Part shown: positions 1 to 12,480 of the stretch, piece after piece
Position numbering within the stretch: position 1 is the stretch's first letter
Layout: every line of letters begins with the position of its first letter
DNA from: Oasisia sp. SBJ-2009
Taxonomy: Eukaryota; Annelida; Polychaeta; Sabellida; Siboglinidae
Direction: 5' to 3'
Assembly (NCBI GenBank): GCA_964017155.1
Contig: OZ024854.1
Span: 51,315,596-51,379,595, forward strand
DNA length: 64,000 nt
Notes under the pieces: model-generated
Seen by the model: the letters and a program-made list of their open reading frames with translations, nothing else
The model's database searches: none
Told to the model about the DNA's origin: nothing
Position numbers and translations under genes: made by a program

Positions 1-150
1 CGAGCATAATGCGAGCGAGCATAATGCAAGCGAGCATAATGCGAGCAAGAATGCGAGCAAGCACAATGCGATCAAGAATGCGAACAAGAATGCCAGCAAG
101 CAGAATGCGAGCAAGAATGCAAGCAAGCATAATAAGACTTGGCATAATCA
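1..150. repeat. Degenerate short tandem repeat
   Basis: The first 150 bases are built from variants of GAGCATAATGC and GAGCAAGAATGC repeated head to tail with drifting spacing. The array starts at or before the window edge, so its full size is unknown. No coding potential is seen. Confidence 0.8.
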
Positions 151-775
151 GCACTCGCTAAGTTTGTGCTGCCATCTAGCGAACTACGCCAACTTGAAAA
201 TTGAAAATACTGAAGTATCCCTTACATTAACAAATGTTTTGGCGCAGGCTATTCACCTACCAGCTGCTCGATAAAAAACGTCAAGTCGAACTGTTATTTT
301 GTTGTTTGTAATGCGCCTTTTTTATCCTCTGGAACAATACTTAATATGATATGAGGCAGAAAGTGAGTTTGGGCAGAAACCTAGCATTTAAATTATAATG
401 ATAGAGCATAATTAATGTATGTAATCAGCTTAATAATACATTTTCTGTTATGTCATTTATGATTTTTTATGAGTAATTATGTTAAATTTTTATACAAATA
501 AGGCAATATTAATGTTGTGTGAAAATACATGTGATAATTAAACACATGTTCTTTTGTTTCTCTTATGCATACTACTTGACCATATCTGTCACAGATCAAC
601 TTACAATGTGTGCAATTACGTGCATGTCATCGCACGTACGATGTCTTCCGTTACATAGTGTGACATTTGCTAATAAATGAAACCTGCCGCAACATCACAT
701 CGATTGTCATGCGTCGTTTACTGTCGATCCGGTTTTAAAAGTGGGGTACGGGTGACCAATTTATATACACATATG
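151..775. other. AT-rich stretch, nothing assigned
   Basis: Low-complexity AT-rich sequence without a convincing exon, RNA gene or repeat family on either strand. Confidence 0.5.
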
Positions 776-780
776 TATGG

Positions 781-830
<50 letters not shown>

Positions 831-1000
831 GTGTGTGTGTATACACAAGTGTGTATATATAATATATATATATATTTGACATATATATATATATATTTAT
901 ATACATGCATATATATATATATATTTGACATATATATATTTGACATATATATATTTGACATATATATGTATATATATATATATATATATGACCTGAAATA
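776..1000. repeat. Compound microsatellite (GT)n / (TA)n
   Basis: A GT run (about 780-845) passes into TA runs that contain a short tandem of ATATATATTTGAC-like 13-mers (about 870-965). The long open frames on both strands here are repeat translations and were not called as genes. Confidence 0.9.
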
Positions 1001-1222
1001 CACATAAGTATTTTTTTCAATACAAAAAAATTATTCATTGTTGGTCTGGTGCTGATTCTAAATTAAAAAAACCTTTATGTTATGCTATTTATAATAGTTG
1101 TGTTGGCAATTATATTTGAAGAGGGGCCATGGCCCACCCAATCACTGAACATTTGGGGTAGATTTTGGACCAAACACTGCTTGCCTGATTCATAGAGTGA
1201 CAAGATGCAGAGCTTACAGGGG

Positions 1223-1467
1223 TGCCTGTGTAGGACTTCCCAATCCCACCTTTTGGCAAAGAAATATGTCATCACTAAAATGAGATCAAATTACACAAAG
1301 TGCATAAATTTGCTGGTTCCGCCGTAGATAATATAAATATTCACAAGGGCGACCAGGCTGCAATCAAAGGGGTGACAGGGCAAACAAAAATTAATAATTT
1401 ATTATGTGCTTGATGGTTAATGCCTATTAATATATCAACACAAGGGTGCAAAATTACAGAGCCCGGC
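1223..1467. repeat. Dispersed direct repeat, copy 1
   Basis: About 245 bases running from a CCTGTGTAGGACTTCCCAA segment to AGAGCCCGGCA. They match 1748-1992 in the same orientation with many substitutions and small indels. Shared landmarks, in order, are TTTTGGCAAAGA, CACAAAGTGCA, GCCGTAG, GTGCTTGATGGTTA and CCTATTAATA. The divergence suggests two old copies of one interspersed element; no terminal inverted repeats are visible. Confidence 0.75.
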
Positions 1468-1747
1468 ATGATGAATATTTACTGTACTAAGATCAAGTTG
1501 CGGGCTGCGGCCCACCTAGCAATTTTTCTAGTGATTCTTCCACTTGGTAGTCGTAAGTTTAGTTCTTATTATTAATTTTACTACTAGACCGATATAGGTT
1601 TTTTAAGAGAGGGGAGCGATCAGTTTCGCTATACATGCCTATACATTTGTTTTATGAACTGAAAAAGTATGAGGACATTTCCTATGCTGACCCCCTTAGG
1701 CCGCGGGGTGGTCAGCGTCCCCCTCGTCCCCCACTGATCGACGCCCA

Positions 1748-1992
1748 TGCTGTCCCTGTGTAGAACTTCCCAAGCCAACATTTTGGCAAAGACATTTTCT
1801 ATCACTCATATGGGAATAAGTTGCACAAAGTGCAGGAATACGCCGCTTCTGCCGTAGGCGATAAGCATCAAGCAGGCGAGGGGTGAAAGTGCAACAAAAA
1901 TGTCATCGTTTAAAATGTGCTTGATGGTTAGAGCCTATTAATAATATCAACACAAGGTTAATTGCAAACTGATAGAGCCCGGCAGCGGCTTA
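1748..1992. repeat. Dispersed direct repeat, copy 2
   Basis: Second copy of the element at 1223-1467, same strand, with the same landmark order. About 280 bases of unrelated sequence separate the two. Confidence 0.75.
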
Positions 1993-2719
1993 CATTTTTC
2001 CGGTAGTTATAAACTTTCCGATTGGCCTTTCTGCGTATGCACGACAAATTAAAAATCATCAATGTGCAGCGAAATAACAAAGCATTTTTCGTATAAATAT
2101 CAGTTTAGCACGAATCATCGTTTAGCATGCAATAACGGGCAAAAGTAGAAACTAAGTCAACTGCAGCACTTGGTTTGTGGCATCATGGATGAATAAAAAC
2201 GGATCAGAAATGCAATTTCTTGTCAGTTCATATCAACTATTCTAAAACGAAACACTTGTGTTGCTTTGTAATAACTATTTTAATGTATAAAAGTTCGACT
2301 ATATTTAGTAGAACAACGCAGATATTTTGCTATGTATATTTAACATGTATTTACAAATATTGTGTTGATGAAAGGCATCTGTATTTGTTAAGTTTCCCAC
2401 TAAAATAATGTGGCATATGGCCATATCCAAATTGCATAATAATAACATTAACTTGTATAACACCCTGTATATTAAACAAATATTGTTCAAAGGTAGTTCC
2501 CCTTTTTAACATTTGAATACAACATCGATAAAGTTATTATTGTAAAACATAAAATCAATATAATTTAGTAGTGCTTATACTCAGTTATATGTGCACATTT
2601 TACCCATATTATAAAACAATTTTGAATGATTACATTTAATATCCTCAAATGTGCTGTCTAAATTGCACATGTATTATTGATTATTGTTTATTATAATATA
2701 GATACTAGGCTTACATACT
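1993..2719. other. AT-rich stretch, nothing assigned
   Basis: No exon, RNA gene or repeat I can support. Short open frames here are AT-rich and have no recognisable motif. Confidence 0.5.
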
Positions 2720-2974
2720 TTAACATGTTTTAACATCTATTAATTTGCATTTCCTCCGATATGTTCGTTGAGCCAACTCCCATTTCCGTTTCTGATTCCT
2801 TTTATCTCTTTCAGACATTGTCTGCGTTTGCAGAGCTTTCACTTCCTTTCGCTTATTTCTCCGATCCTTTTCCTTAGCCAAATACGCGGCATGCTTTGTT
2901 GGTGACGCTAGTATTTTCTCCATATACTTTCTTTGTCTTTCATTGTTGCTCATTGCCTTTTTTCTTTCGTGCAA
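2720..2974 (-). CDS. Short basic, coiled-coil-like exon
   Basis: A minus-strand frame of 84 codons, very rich in Lys, Arg and Glu. A second Met nine codons in, followed by SNNERQRKY, may be the true start. The Met-Ser-Asn-Asn-Glu-Arg start, the tract [13 protein letters not shown] near residues 53-65 and the regular charged pattern look like a real conserved basic helix, not an AT-rich random frame, and the composition is unlike the flanks. I recall similar basic N-terminal segments in uncharacterised, transposon-like animal proteins, but I cannot name the family. Only this segment is open, so if real it is an exon or a remnant. Seen: the open frame and charge pattern. Inferred: that it is expressed. 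Confidence 0.4.
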   Translation of the reverse strand: MHERKKAMSNNERQRKYMEKILASPTKHAAYLAKEKDRRNKRKEVKALQTQTMSERDKRNQKRKWELAQRTYRRKCKLIDVKTC

Positions 2975-3082
2975 TCTTCTTTCAGCAATCTGTACATACG
3001 ATGCTTCATTACGTGAATGCCATATATGTTAGTGTATTTTATTATGTTTATCTTCACTATAGTATAGTAGTCAAGTGGGATC

Positions 3083-3083
<1 letters not shown>

Positions 3084-3163
<80 letters not shown>

Positions 3164-3330
3164 GTATATGTATATGTATATATATATATATATACATATA
3201 TTTATATACATATATATATATACACACACATATATATACATGGTGTATATACACATATATATCTAATTTATATATATATATATATATATAAATTAGATAT
3301 ATATATGTGTATATATATTTATATATATTA
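3084..3330. repeat. (TA)n microsatellite
   Basis: A nearly pure TA tract with TATG and CACA interruptions. It passes into a GTGCG-rich segment up to about 3410. Open frames on both strands in this stretch are repeat artefacts. Confidence 0.95.
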
Positions 3331-3506
3331 TATGATATCAGATACCGTGTGTGTATGCGTGCGGTATGCGTGCGTGCGTACGTGCATGCGTGTGGGCACA
3401 CATGAGCGTGGTAATGTGCATCTATGACTATGTACTATACTCTATACATATAATTGTTGTACTAAGCTACATAATTTACACTGTAATTCTTTGTATTTTA
3501 GTATGT

Positions 3507-4131
3507 TGTCTTAGCCATAACGAAGTTGTCTTAGCCATAACATGTTGTTTTGTTATGGCTAAGACGTTATGGCTCAGACAATATTTTTACAAATTGACCT
3601 CTGGAATGCATAACTCGCTTGAAGTATGTTTCAGCGACATACCATGTTGGTATGTAAACAATTCCACATAACTTGTATATTCGATATGTTATGCTAATAA
3701 AAAGTTACATAACATTTAGCACGTTATGGCTCAGACAGGTAGAAAACCTACGCGGCGAATTTCAGTCAAAAAAGCAATATTTTTGAGAAGGTATATCACA
3801 AACGTTGCGGCCAAACATGTTTTTTTTTTACAAAAGAGAGTAAACTAGGTTACTGCTGCAACAGTTATGGTTTGTACCAGTTTCAACAATTTCGAGCATT
3901 GGCACTATTCTTGAAACGTTATGGCTAAGACACAATATCCATGGGACAAACTGTCAAATTCAATATCTTTTTTAATATTGACATTTCCTAAAACATATCC
4001 GGTAAAATATGATTGCTAAATAAATGCAATTAGTCTGCATTAGCATCAGAAGTAAGCTGCTGTTAAGCAAACACGCAATATTAATGGTTAAAGTACAAAT
4101 ATATTAGATGGGACACGTTATGGTCAAGACA
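3507..4131. repeat. Recurring CGTTATGGCTAAGACA motif
   Basis: The 16-mer and close variants occur at 3565, 3722, 3917 and 4116 on the plus strand, a 15-base form at 3551, and inverted copies at 3507-3522 and 3527-3541. The inverted pair and the copies at 3551-3580 form a small foldback. The later copies are spaced 157, 195 and 199 bases apart, with unrelated sequence between. This may be an element with a terminal palindrome plus repeated subterminal sites; its borders are not determined. Confidence 0.6.
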
Positions 4132-4622
4132 TTCCAGCATGTCAAATTGAAAAAAAACCTATCAAATGACTGAATATCTGTTATTGTAGTGACTTAGCAT
4201 ATTGGGGGGATTATAGCAAACATACAACAGCATTCGTTTTTTTGTGTTAAGCGGTTCTTGAAAATGAAAAGCTTGGGACAAGAAAATACACCTTAATTAC
4301 TGTAGAATGGCTCATCAACGAAGAGGTGTATGACAAATGAAACAGAAAAGACAGAATAGTCAAAAATATAACGTTTGTTCTTACGAATTCAGCGGGCCAA
4401 GCGGCAGACTAATTTTGGATAAACGAGTAGATTGTAATTTAGACAACCAGGTACTCAATCCACTCATTTCCGTAAAAATCGCTTGCTCCTAGCGATTATT
4501 AGTCATTTCACAAAAAGCGGATGTATCAAATACTCCTTCATGATTGCTTAGTTAGTTTATGCATACATGTTACTTCTTGTTTCTGAAATAAATAAAATAA
4601 ATAGGAACTCTTTCGATTTTCA

Positions 4623-4644
4623 TTTCGATAGGATCCTATCGAAA
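4623..4644. other. 22-bp perfect palindrome
   Basis: The two 11-base halves around the central AT dyad of GGATCC (left half TTTCGATAGGA) are exact reverse complements. No element or gene is attached to it. Confidence 0.7.
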
Positions 4645-6049
4645 CTCTATACGAAACCTAAATATGGAAATTTATTGGAGCTTTGAGCGGAATACGCTTT
4701 AGTCTTCTCGCGAACGAGGCTTGGGCGAGATTGACGGCTTCACCCTGTCGAGTTGTTTACGTTTAGAAACGGCGATCGAGTGTAGGCACGGATTATTTTT
4801 ATATGCCATCAACACGGCAAATTAAGCAGACAAAGACAGCATCGACGCATGATTGGGAAAGAATATGCAACTAAGCAGTGAACAGAATGACTTCAGAACA
4901 GTGAAAGTGCCCTTTGCAAGCTACGGGCACCGTTGGCCGGCGGCGAGGGACTGAGCGAGCTGTCACTGACTACAATCCAGACACAGTCCACATGCAGCGT
5001 TCGCACAGATGTTCATCCAGATAGGTTAGTAATTACGAATTGCTCAGCTATAATCACGTATATATTTAGGCGTATGAGTATATACGTCATTGATATTTCT
5101 GTTTTTTTTTTATTAAATTTATGTTATTGTTTACCTTCAACCTTGGCGCTTATTCAGCCAATGGCAATCATGCCAGGCCCATGCCATGATACGACAAAAT
5201 AGCAAGGTTGAAAGTATGTGGCTAACTGGCTATGCTATGAGGATGACTACACCAGGCATAGACTATGGCCTATATGACTATGACATGTCAGTGATTTATT
5301 ATAATACTGTAACTATGTAATGTTTATGTCACATATGGTAGTCCTAAGGCTAAGATTAATTAACTATAGGCTTAATTAGCCTAATAGTAGCTAGGCATAA
5401 TGTAAATGCATTATAAGTGATCCATAACAGTTATATTTAGGCCTGCGTTATACATATTCATAATGACAATATTTAATACATTTATAATAATAATAATTTA
5501 ATACACTAAGCAAAATTGTATGATCATCTGATACATAAAAATAGGTATATACATATTATTTTAATTTATTAGTAACATTAATGTAATAAAATAACAAGAT
5601 ACAGGGTGTATTACTTGCATTTGGAAGCCTGGGAGGTGACCGTTCATAACATTGCAAGTTTTTCAAGTACATTAAAATTTAAATGTGTCACATTTTCAGA
5701 ACTTGAGGTGTCATCACCATAGGGCATGCAGAAAAGCTCTTCATCTCAGGTAAATGAGTGTTGTAATATACATTAATTTACTCTCTCAAAAAAACTTTTA
5801 TAAAAATTGTACAGATGTATGTCATTTGTGAATCCAAGGGTCCTGGGGTCCTGTGGAATTTGGTATTCCTAGGAACGTTTTATAATAGGTCAATGCTAAT
5901 GTGCCTCAATATTGTTTGAAATATGACCCAGTTTAAGTGATAATAATAAGTTGTGGCATTTTCCGATATCACTACTCCAGATGAGACAGTGGAAAATGAA
6001 GCTATGCGGTATCAACAAAAATGTAGACCACACAATTTGGTTCAAAGAC
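4645..6049. other. Unassigned region, GC-richer start
   Basis: About 4680-5000 is richer in GC and CpG than its surroundings, which could reflect a promoter or first exon, but no exon can be supported. A 66-codon open frame at 5953-6153 has two overlapping alternatives and no recognisable motif. It abuts the start of the duplicated segment at 6050, so a decayed exon is possible but unproven. Confidence 0.35.
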
Positions 6050-6803
6050 CAGGAGGTTTTTGTGCCCTCAAGACAATTTCTGAATCTGCCCCTCTATGTG
6101 ATATTTTATTTGCCTGTATTAATGGGTGGGTGTACTTGTTAAATTGTATATAAGTAAAGGCATCATAAAGTAAAAACATTTTATCAAAACTATTTCATGA
6201 AATTAACTACAAATTAATGGCAAGCACAATATAAGTATAACTACAGGTACAATCACTGCACTTGATATATTTATTTATTTCATCAGATAACAAGCAAAGC
6301 AACAATAACAAAATTAGGACAAAGTTGAAAACGTGTTCTAAAGGTAAATGTAAAAAAACAGTTACTTTTATAAATATTCGTTTCATCGAGCATCCAGCAC
6401 ATGGTATATCAAATACTAATTAGTTCAAAAACATTAATCCCATTCATTAGGCTTTCAAAGTATGCCTTTCACAGAGAAGACATTAGCTTTAGCAAACTTG
6501 TGCTTAGTGATACATGTCATGGGAAAGTTGTTGTAGAAAATTGTCGTAGAAAACATATTTCTGGAAATGTACTACAATTTACTGTAATTGCTATATGTTA
6601 GTTACTCAATTCTATGAAGAGTACTGGCTAGAGATAGTGGTGAATACTTTTCTTTTGTACAATTAGTATTTTCACATATTAATTTAAGTGTGGCAGAATG
6701 TTTCCCACATTAGTAGACATGTTCAATATAACAGGTCTGAGTAATGTATATATAACATGTGGGCATGCAAATTTTATAACATGAATAAAACAATTATATT
6801 ACC

Positions 6804-8071
6804 CAGAGATGGAGTAATCGTACACGTGTACTCGTACTCATGTACTTGTATTTGAGTAAGAGTACTTTTTGAGTACGAGTACTCAAGTATGAACGCATGT
6901 AATCGTACTCAAGTACATTACCAGTGTAATCGTACTCACGATTACTTCTCACGATTACATATTTTCATATGAACAGTTGCAAACAAATATATTAGACAGA
7001 TAAAAATAGCAATATTAGAAGTAATCTAATAAATGTAATAATAATCGAGGTATTCATTTTCTATTACTGTTGAGCATTTCAGTTAAATAAATATTCAGTC
7101 AGATTTCCCTAATTAATACCTTCTCTTCCCAGAGAAGCCACATCTCCTCACCCTCCTGCTTACTACAAAGTACAAGTTATATTGTGACAATCCCAGGGAA
7201 GCACTGCATGAGATAAGCATCCCCTAACATATTGTTTTGTAATTTTAGAAGCCATGCCACAGCCCCACTTGTACTGTTTGCTCTTTCAGTATGGTGTGAA
7301 TGACTGGGCAGTTAGCTGCTAAGTCTCTGTCCATTATGTTTAAGTAAGTGTAAAGTGTAAACCTGCCTAAAACCCCAACTATTCTGTTTGTCTCATCTGA
7401 TATGACATATTTGAATTGGATATTATTGCTAATATGATCCCTGGGATTTGAAATGTTGCTATTGTATAATTTATATTTGATCATGTATATTTGACATTTA
7501 AAAGGGGACATTTGAAATTCTTAAATGCATCATATTTGTATTTGATTCAGAAGTTTAATATTTTCCTCTTGATACTTCATTGACATAATTGAACCACCAC
7601 TAAATTGACACTCATAATAACACTTGTATGCTATTTGCTACAGTATCACTATGATACCTTTAGTTTGTAGTATCATGATATATGGACATCTTGAGCACCA
7701 ATCCAGTATTAAATAGTTCATTCAACACATGATAAAGTCATCTGATGATTTATAATAATAATAACATCTGGACAGTGGATAGCAGTTAGCAGTAATCAGT
7801 TAGAACACTAGATATTGGCACAGCAACAGAAAATGAATGACACCTGATTCCATGGAGGTCGCCTTTACGGTAGAAACAGGATATTCATTAAAGGAATCGT
7901 GAAAGTACCAGTAATCATGATTACATTCTAAAGTAATCGTACTCGTACTCGAGCACATCCTAAAGTAATCTTACTCGAGTACATTTGTTTTCGGAGTACT
8001 CATACTCATGCATGTTCAAAGTAATCATACTCGTACTTGAGTACATTTGTATTGTACTCACTCCATCTCTG
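6804..8071. mobile_element. hAT-like non-autonomous transposon, 1268 bp
   Basis: The ends are CAGAGATGGAGT on the left and its exact reverse complement on the right, a CAGxxATGG terminus typical of hAT elements. Both subterminal zones (about 6815-6960 and 7900-8060) are packed with GTACTCGTACTC and AGTAATCGTACTC motifs in both orientations, as expected for transposase-binding clusters. No transposase is encoded. The flanks are similar (AATTATATTACC left, AATTATTACC right) but not a clean 8-bp duplication, so the target site has mutated or the ends are a few bases off. Confidence 0.75.
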
Positions 8072-9171
8072 AATTATTACCATGATATTGACTTTGGCTA
8101 TGTATGTCGTCACATATAAAATATAATACATGTCAGAGCCATGCTAATTGTCACTTTGTTTCTTGTATAGGGAGATGTGGGTGTGGATGTGGATGTACAG
8201 CAACATGCCAGGCAGCTGGTATGAAGTATCATCAAAGAGAGTGAACTCACACAATGTCATCGATATCCAAACTGATGTAGTTCACCAAAGAATTTCGAAC
8301 CTGTCTTACAGTGTCGAGAGAGGTTGACCAAAGGCTCATGCCATATTTGACAGACCATGGCAGCCACCGTTCCATCACCAACTGCAAAGCTAGTCAGGCG
8401 TCACCATATTCGCATGTCATTCTACATTCTAGTCAGTCAGGGTACCTGACCGGCATGGAAGCCAGTGTACACACCACTAGTACTGCGGAGTCTGTCACAA
8501 TGCAACACACAGTACAACTGGGATCACTTCTGGTCGACATTCGAATACTTGACATTTAATATGGAGCATCTTGCACGGCGCATAGCTGTATAGTCCTGTC
8601 CACAAATACAACTGTCCTGTAACTTGTTGAACTAGTGGTAGTAAGCATTGTTCAGTTTCTTGTTGACCTGTAAAGAAAAGCATGTATTCAATTTCAGTAA
8701 ACAAACAACATGGTAGTGGAGTTGGGAGTAAATAATGATGCCATGCAATAATTACTACATAGTGTACACATATTCATTTTTGACATTTTATGTCAAACAT
8801 GAATATGTGAGCCATTTTGCACAAAATATGCCAGGATGGCCACCTCATAGGTATTTCTTGCTATAAACATGCTTACACTTGTAGCTGTGCATTTGTTTCC
8901 TCTGTATTTCCCAGGGAATAAGTTGAAACATGCACCAAATGCACCATTTTGAAGGTAATTTTTAAAATTGATCTATGTAGCCATGCCCCACGACTCACAC
9001 AGTGTATGTGCATTAATGTCTGTGTTGACACACTGGGTATAATATGCATTATACAAGAGCTAAGGTTATTATAATTTTCCATGTTCAAGATAATATGTTA
9101 ATGAAAACAAATGTATATTTAAATGGATATATTAAAATATTTTGATAATTTACACATTGTTGATTGTTAAA

Positions 9172-9590
9172 ATGTTTAAATTACCTGAATTTATCAGATG
9201 TGAGCCTCCCGCAGACTACGTATCATCAATGCATCTGCCATACCAATGCCCTGGCTGCCTTAATATTAGCCTCTCCTCTGCCTTGTCTCACTTTTGCATT
9301 GTATTATGACCTATATATTATGCATTCATATACTGCTATGATGAAAATGTTGATAACTATTTGAAAACAGCTGTTTAAATTACCTGGATTGATCAGATGT
9401 GAGCCTCCCGCAGACTACGTATCCTCTCTGCATCTGCCATACCCATGTGACTGCCTTAATCTTAGCCTCTCCTCTGACTTGTCTCACTTTTGTATTGTAG
9501 TGTGGCCTGTAGCAATATTATAATTCGAATATATTATGCATTCAGATACTGCTGTGATGAAAATTTAGATAAATATTTGAAAACAGCTGG
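9172..9590. repeat. Tandem duplication of about 200 bp
   Basis: Two adjacent units each start with GTTTAAATTACCTG and share CAGATGTGAGCCTCCCGCAG, GCATCTGCCATACC, the sequence around TTAGCCTCTCCTCTG and a GAAAACAGCTG end. The region equivalent in the second duplication copy (27280-27480) holds only one unit, so the duplication arose in copy A after the two diverged, or was lost in copy B. Confidence 0.8.
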
Positions 9591-12162
9591 CATGTGTGAA
9601 TTGAAAGGTACCAGGTACATAGACTACAGCCAGGCATTGACTATAATGGAAGCAAGTTAAAGAATGTTATATGTAATAGTTGCATGATATAATGTACACC
9701 TACTGTATTAACATTAAATTTTCATGTTTATGAGAAATTATGTTTTATTGAAACAAATCATCACCATCAATCATCGCTGTTATAAATTGTTTAATTATTT
9801 TGCATAACATTATAATAGAAATCAACAACATTCAGTAATAGTACTGAAATGTGAGTCGCAAAACACTGTTTTAATAATTGTGAAATATAATATAATTCTC
9901 CGTTTGACGTTCTGTTACACGATATAACGGATGCTCCCCCTAAAAATACAACATTTCTTGCCCGACCGACAAGAGCCTATATTACCAGTCCCCCAAGTCA
10001 ATTTTTTTTTTATTTCGTCCCTCACCGTCCTCACGTCATCTATTCTCTCTGGATATGTACTTTCGCAATTACTAAGTTTATTAACAAGATCCTGTACCGG
10101 TACATATCAACACAGGTTGTGATGTTGAGCCTGAGGCTGAGCGATATCGATGGTGACTGTCAACTCAAAGTCACAAAGTCAAAGACAAAGACTTCAAAGT
10201 CAAACTGGCTTATTGCCTTGTCAGTGACACTGTCAGACTTATATTTATTATAATCTTACAAGTTAGAGAATCCGCGTCGAGTCAACGTTCACAAGAGTGA
10301 ATTAGCCCCCGACTACTCGCTCTTGTTGCTGACTGCGTTAATGCACTTAAAGGGGAAGTGAAACACAGCTGTAACATTCCATATACCTAAATGTACACTA
10401 TATAAGTATAAATGTACACTATATAAGTATACATTCACTTATCAGATAAACTGGAAAAAAAATATTTTTCAATGCCTAAATCGTCGTCATAGAACACTGC
10501 GTATCGCCATCTTTATTCCAAGCCGAGTGGTTTGATTACCTCCTATCTAGCCCATGTAAAATTTTGGTTTTTTCCGGTTTTCTTCATAATTAGACAATTC
10601 TACGCAAAAACAAAAATATGGTGCCTTATTGTACACGATAGGTGTCCTATGTATCCACAAATAATATTTATTTGCATTCGAAATAAAAAGGTGAAATTAA
10701 ATACCGACGATTTTGAACCAATGAAACATTTTCATTTTTACGCTCTCTGTGTTGACAGCCTTCAAGGGGCGGGGCTTACGACCGGAAGGTCTATCGGGAC
10801 TATTTCTTATTTTGTTTACACAGATATCGGAAGTGTTTTGCGTTAGACTTAGCCTTAGAAGAGTCAAGAGGCGCTAGTTGTTAGTGGTTTTGGATAAATC
10901 ACAATAGAAAATGGATCCGACAGAGGAATAATTTGTAGCACAAGTGAGAAAAGCATCTGTTGCACAAGTGACACACGTAAAGCCATTTTTGCTTCACCCA
11001 GCGTGCGAGCCGAGGTGTGAGATGGCGAGAGAAGATCGCCATGTGATGTGGCATGTTTATGGTCATCTTTGATTTTGGGATCAACGTGCTATAAAACAAT
11101 GTGAATGTTACATGGTGTTTGTGTGGATACTGCGTCCCGATGTCGACGCACATCGTTGTATGTTGTCTGGAGATAGCTGACGACCGAGCCAGACCGTGCT
11201 GACAGATGCCTGCATGAACCATGACTGACCACGATCGAGTGGCACGACAGCTGTCAGTGACAATGTTGGGAGTATCGGTCTGTTGTCTAAGTGCGATTTG
11301 CGTGCAGACTCGTTCGTTCGACCAATAGCTACCCTCGGGGTAGTAGGTAAGTAATACGTAGTTCAACAGGTATCGAAAAGTAATTTAGCACTTCAAACCT
11401 AAACAAAACAATTATACTTGTATGGCCACACAATGTCAATGACATATGTATAATTTAAATAATAAAGTCATTCTATCTTCGAATTCGTAACGTAAATCTA
11501 TTACAAACTTATTTTTTATTTCTGACAAGATGTTATATGATGTGTGCATCCTTTTAATATAATTAATTAATTTCTAATTTAAAATGCTAATACAATTTGT
11601 TTAATTTATGTAAATAATGTTATTTACATATGCATGCTGCCATGCAATTTATAATAGTCTGAATAATAAATATATGTGTAATAAGGACATTGTGCAATTC
11701 ACATGGGAATATTGAAGTGGAGTTTTAATGTATTGTGTACTATGTATTGTATATGTGCGTGTGTGTGTGTGTGTATGTTATCAAGACCACATCATGACAA
11801 TGAATCATAAATTCATGTGTTTGCAAAATGCTGTAACAATTTTACATACAAATCATTTGTTTGTAAAATACTGTGATAATTTTATTAAAGTATTTCACAA
11901 ACAAATCAACCAATGCGCTGACTTTGTGATGTGATATTGATAAATTACACAGTTTTGCCAATTACTAATACATGGTGTAATTATAAGATAATGATTGTTT
12001 ACTATAAATCAAATGTCAGAATGTATCGGTTAGCTGCATATCATCACTGCACATGTTCAATGGGATGCTTCCATGCAGGCAGCAGGCATGTTATAACAAC
12101 CAGGGTGTTTTGCAGGTGCAGAAAAGAGAAATACATTTTTTCTCATTAGTGGCAGAACTGCT

Positions 12163-12480
12163 TCAGTCATCATCAGTGATATTGCTGTCATCCGCTAACA
12201 CATATTCTGCATAACTCTTTTCAGTGTTTTCCGTCTGTCTGTTCCAGACAGAATGATCTGAAGATGGCGACAGTGAGACTGGGACATCCAATGTGTCATC
12301 CACATTGACATGACTGCCATGGTCAGTCGAAGAAGGCATGCAGGACTGCGACGACAACTTCGCATACCCATGGTCATGATGAATATTCAATGGAACAACA
12401 ATATTATCTGTAATAATTGCTGCATCGATAAAGTATCGCATTGGCGACATGATCACTGGCTCTGTTTGAGTTTGACACTA
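12163..12480 (-). CDS. Possible acidic terminal exon (weak)
   Basis: A minus-strand frame of about 100 codons, Ser/Asp-rich, with a strongly acidic end (DDSNITDDD) just before the stop. An AG dinucleotide after a run of CAAACTCAAACAG lies just upstream and could be a splice acceptor. It sits inside the TTAA-flanked insertion, so it could be part of that element's gene. No domain is recognised, and a second minus-strand frame overlaps it, so this is tentative. Confidence 0.25.

Larger units (their letters stand above)
6050..10350. repeat. Long diverged duplication, copy A (left part)
   Basis: This stretch matches 25745-28170 in the same orientation. Paired landmarks in order: AAGTAAAAACATTTTAT (6168 / 25941); GAGCCATG with TAATTGTCACTTTGTTTCTTG (8138 / 26350); TGACC with AAGGCTCATGCCATATTTG (8325 / 26527); GTGAATTGAAAGGTA (9595 / 27477); AGTTAGAGAATCCGCG (10261 / 28101). 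Copy A is longer because it carries an insertion at 6804-8071, a tandem duplication near 9.2-9.6 kb and the TTAA insertion at its right end. It resumes at 15985. Confidence 0.85.

Noticed and set aside
718..1038. Long overlapping open frames on both strands with His/Thr or Tyr/Ile repeats
   Set aside because: Translations of (GT)n and (TA)n microsatellites. The same applies to frames at 2896-3427, 37139-37408, 48060-48513, 48852-49172, 52618-53182 and 55454-55696.
10899..11366. 155-codon minus-strand frame
   Set aside because: His/Cys-rich composition without a motif; the opposite strand has an ATG and a donor-like GTAAGT but also stops. Neither strand is convincing.
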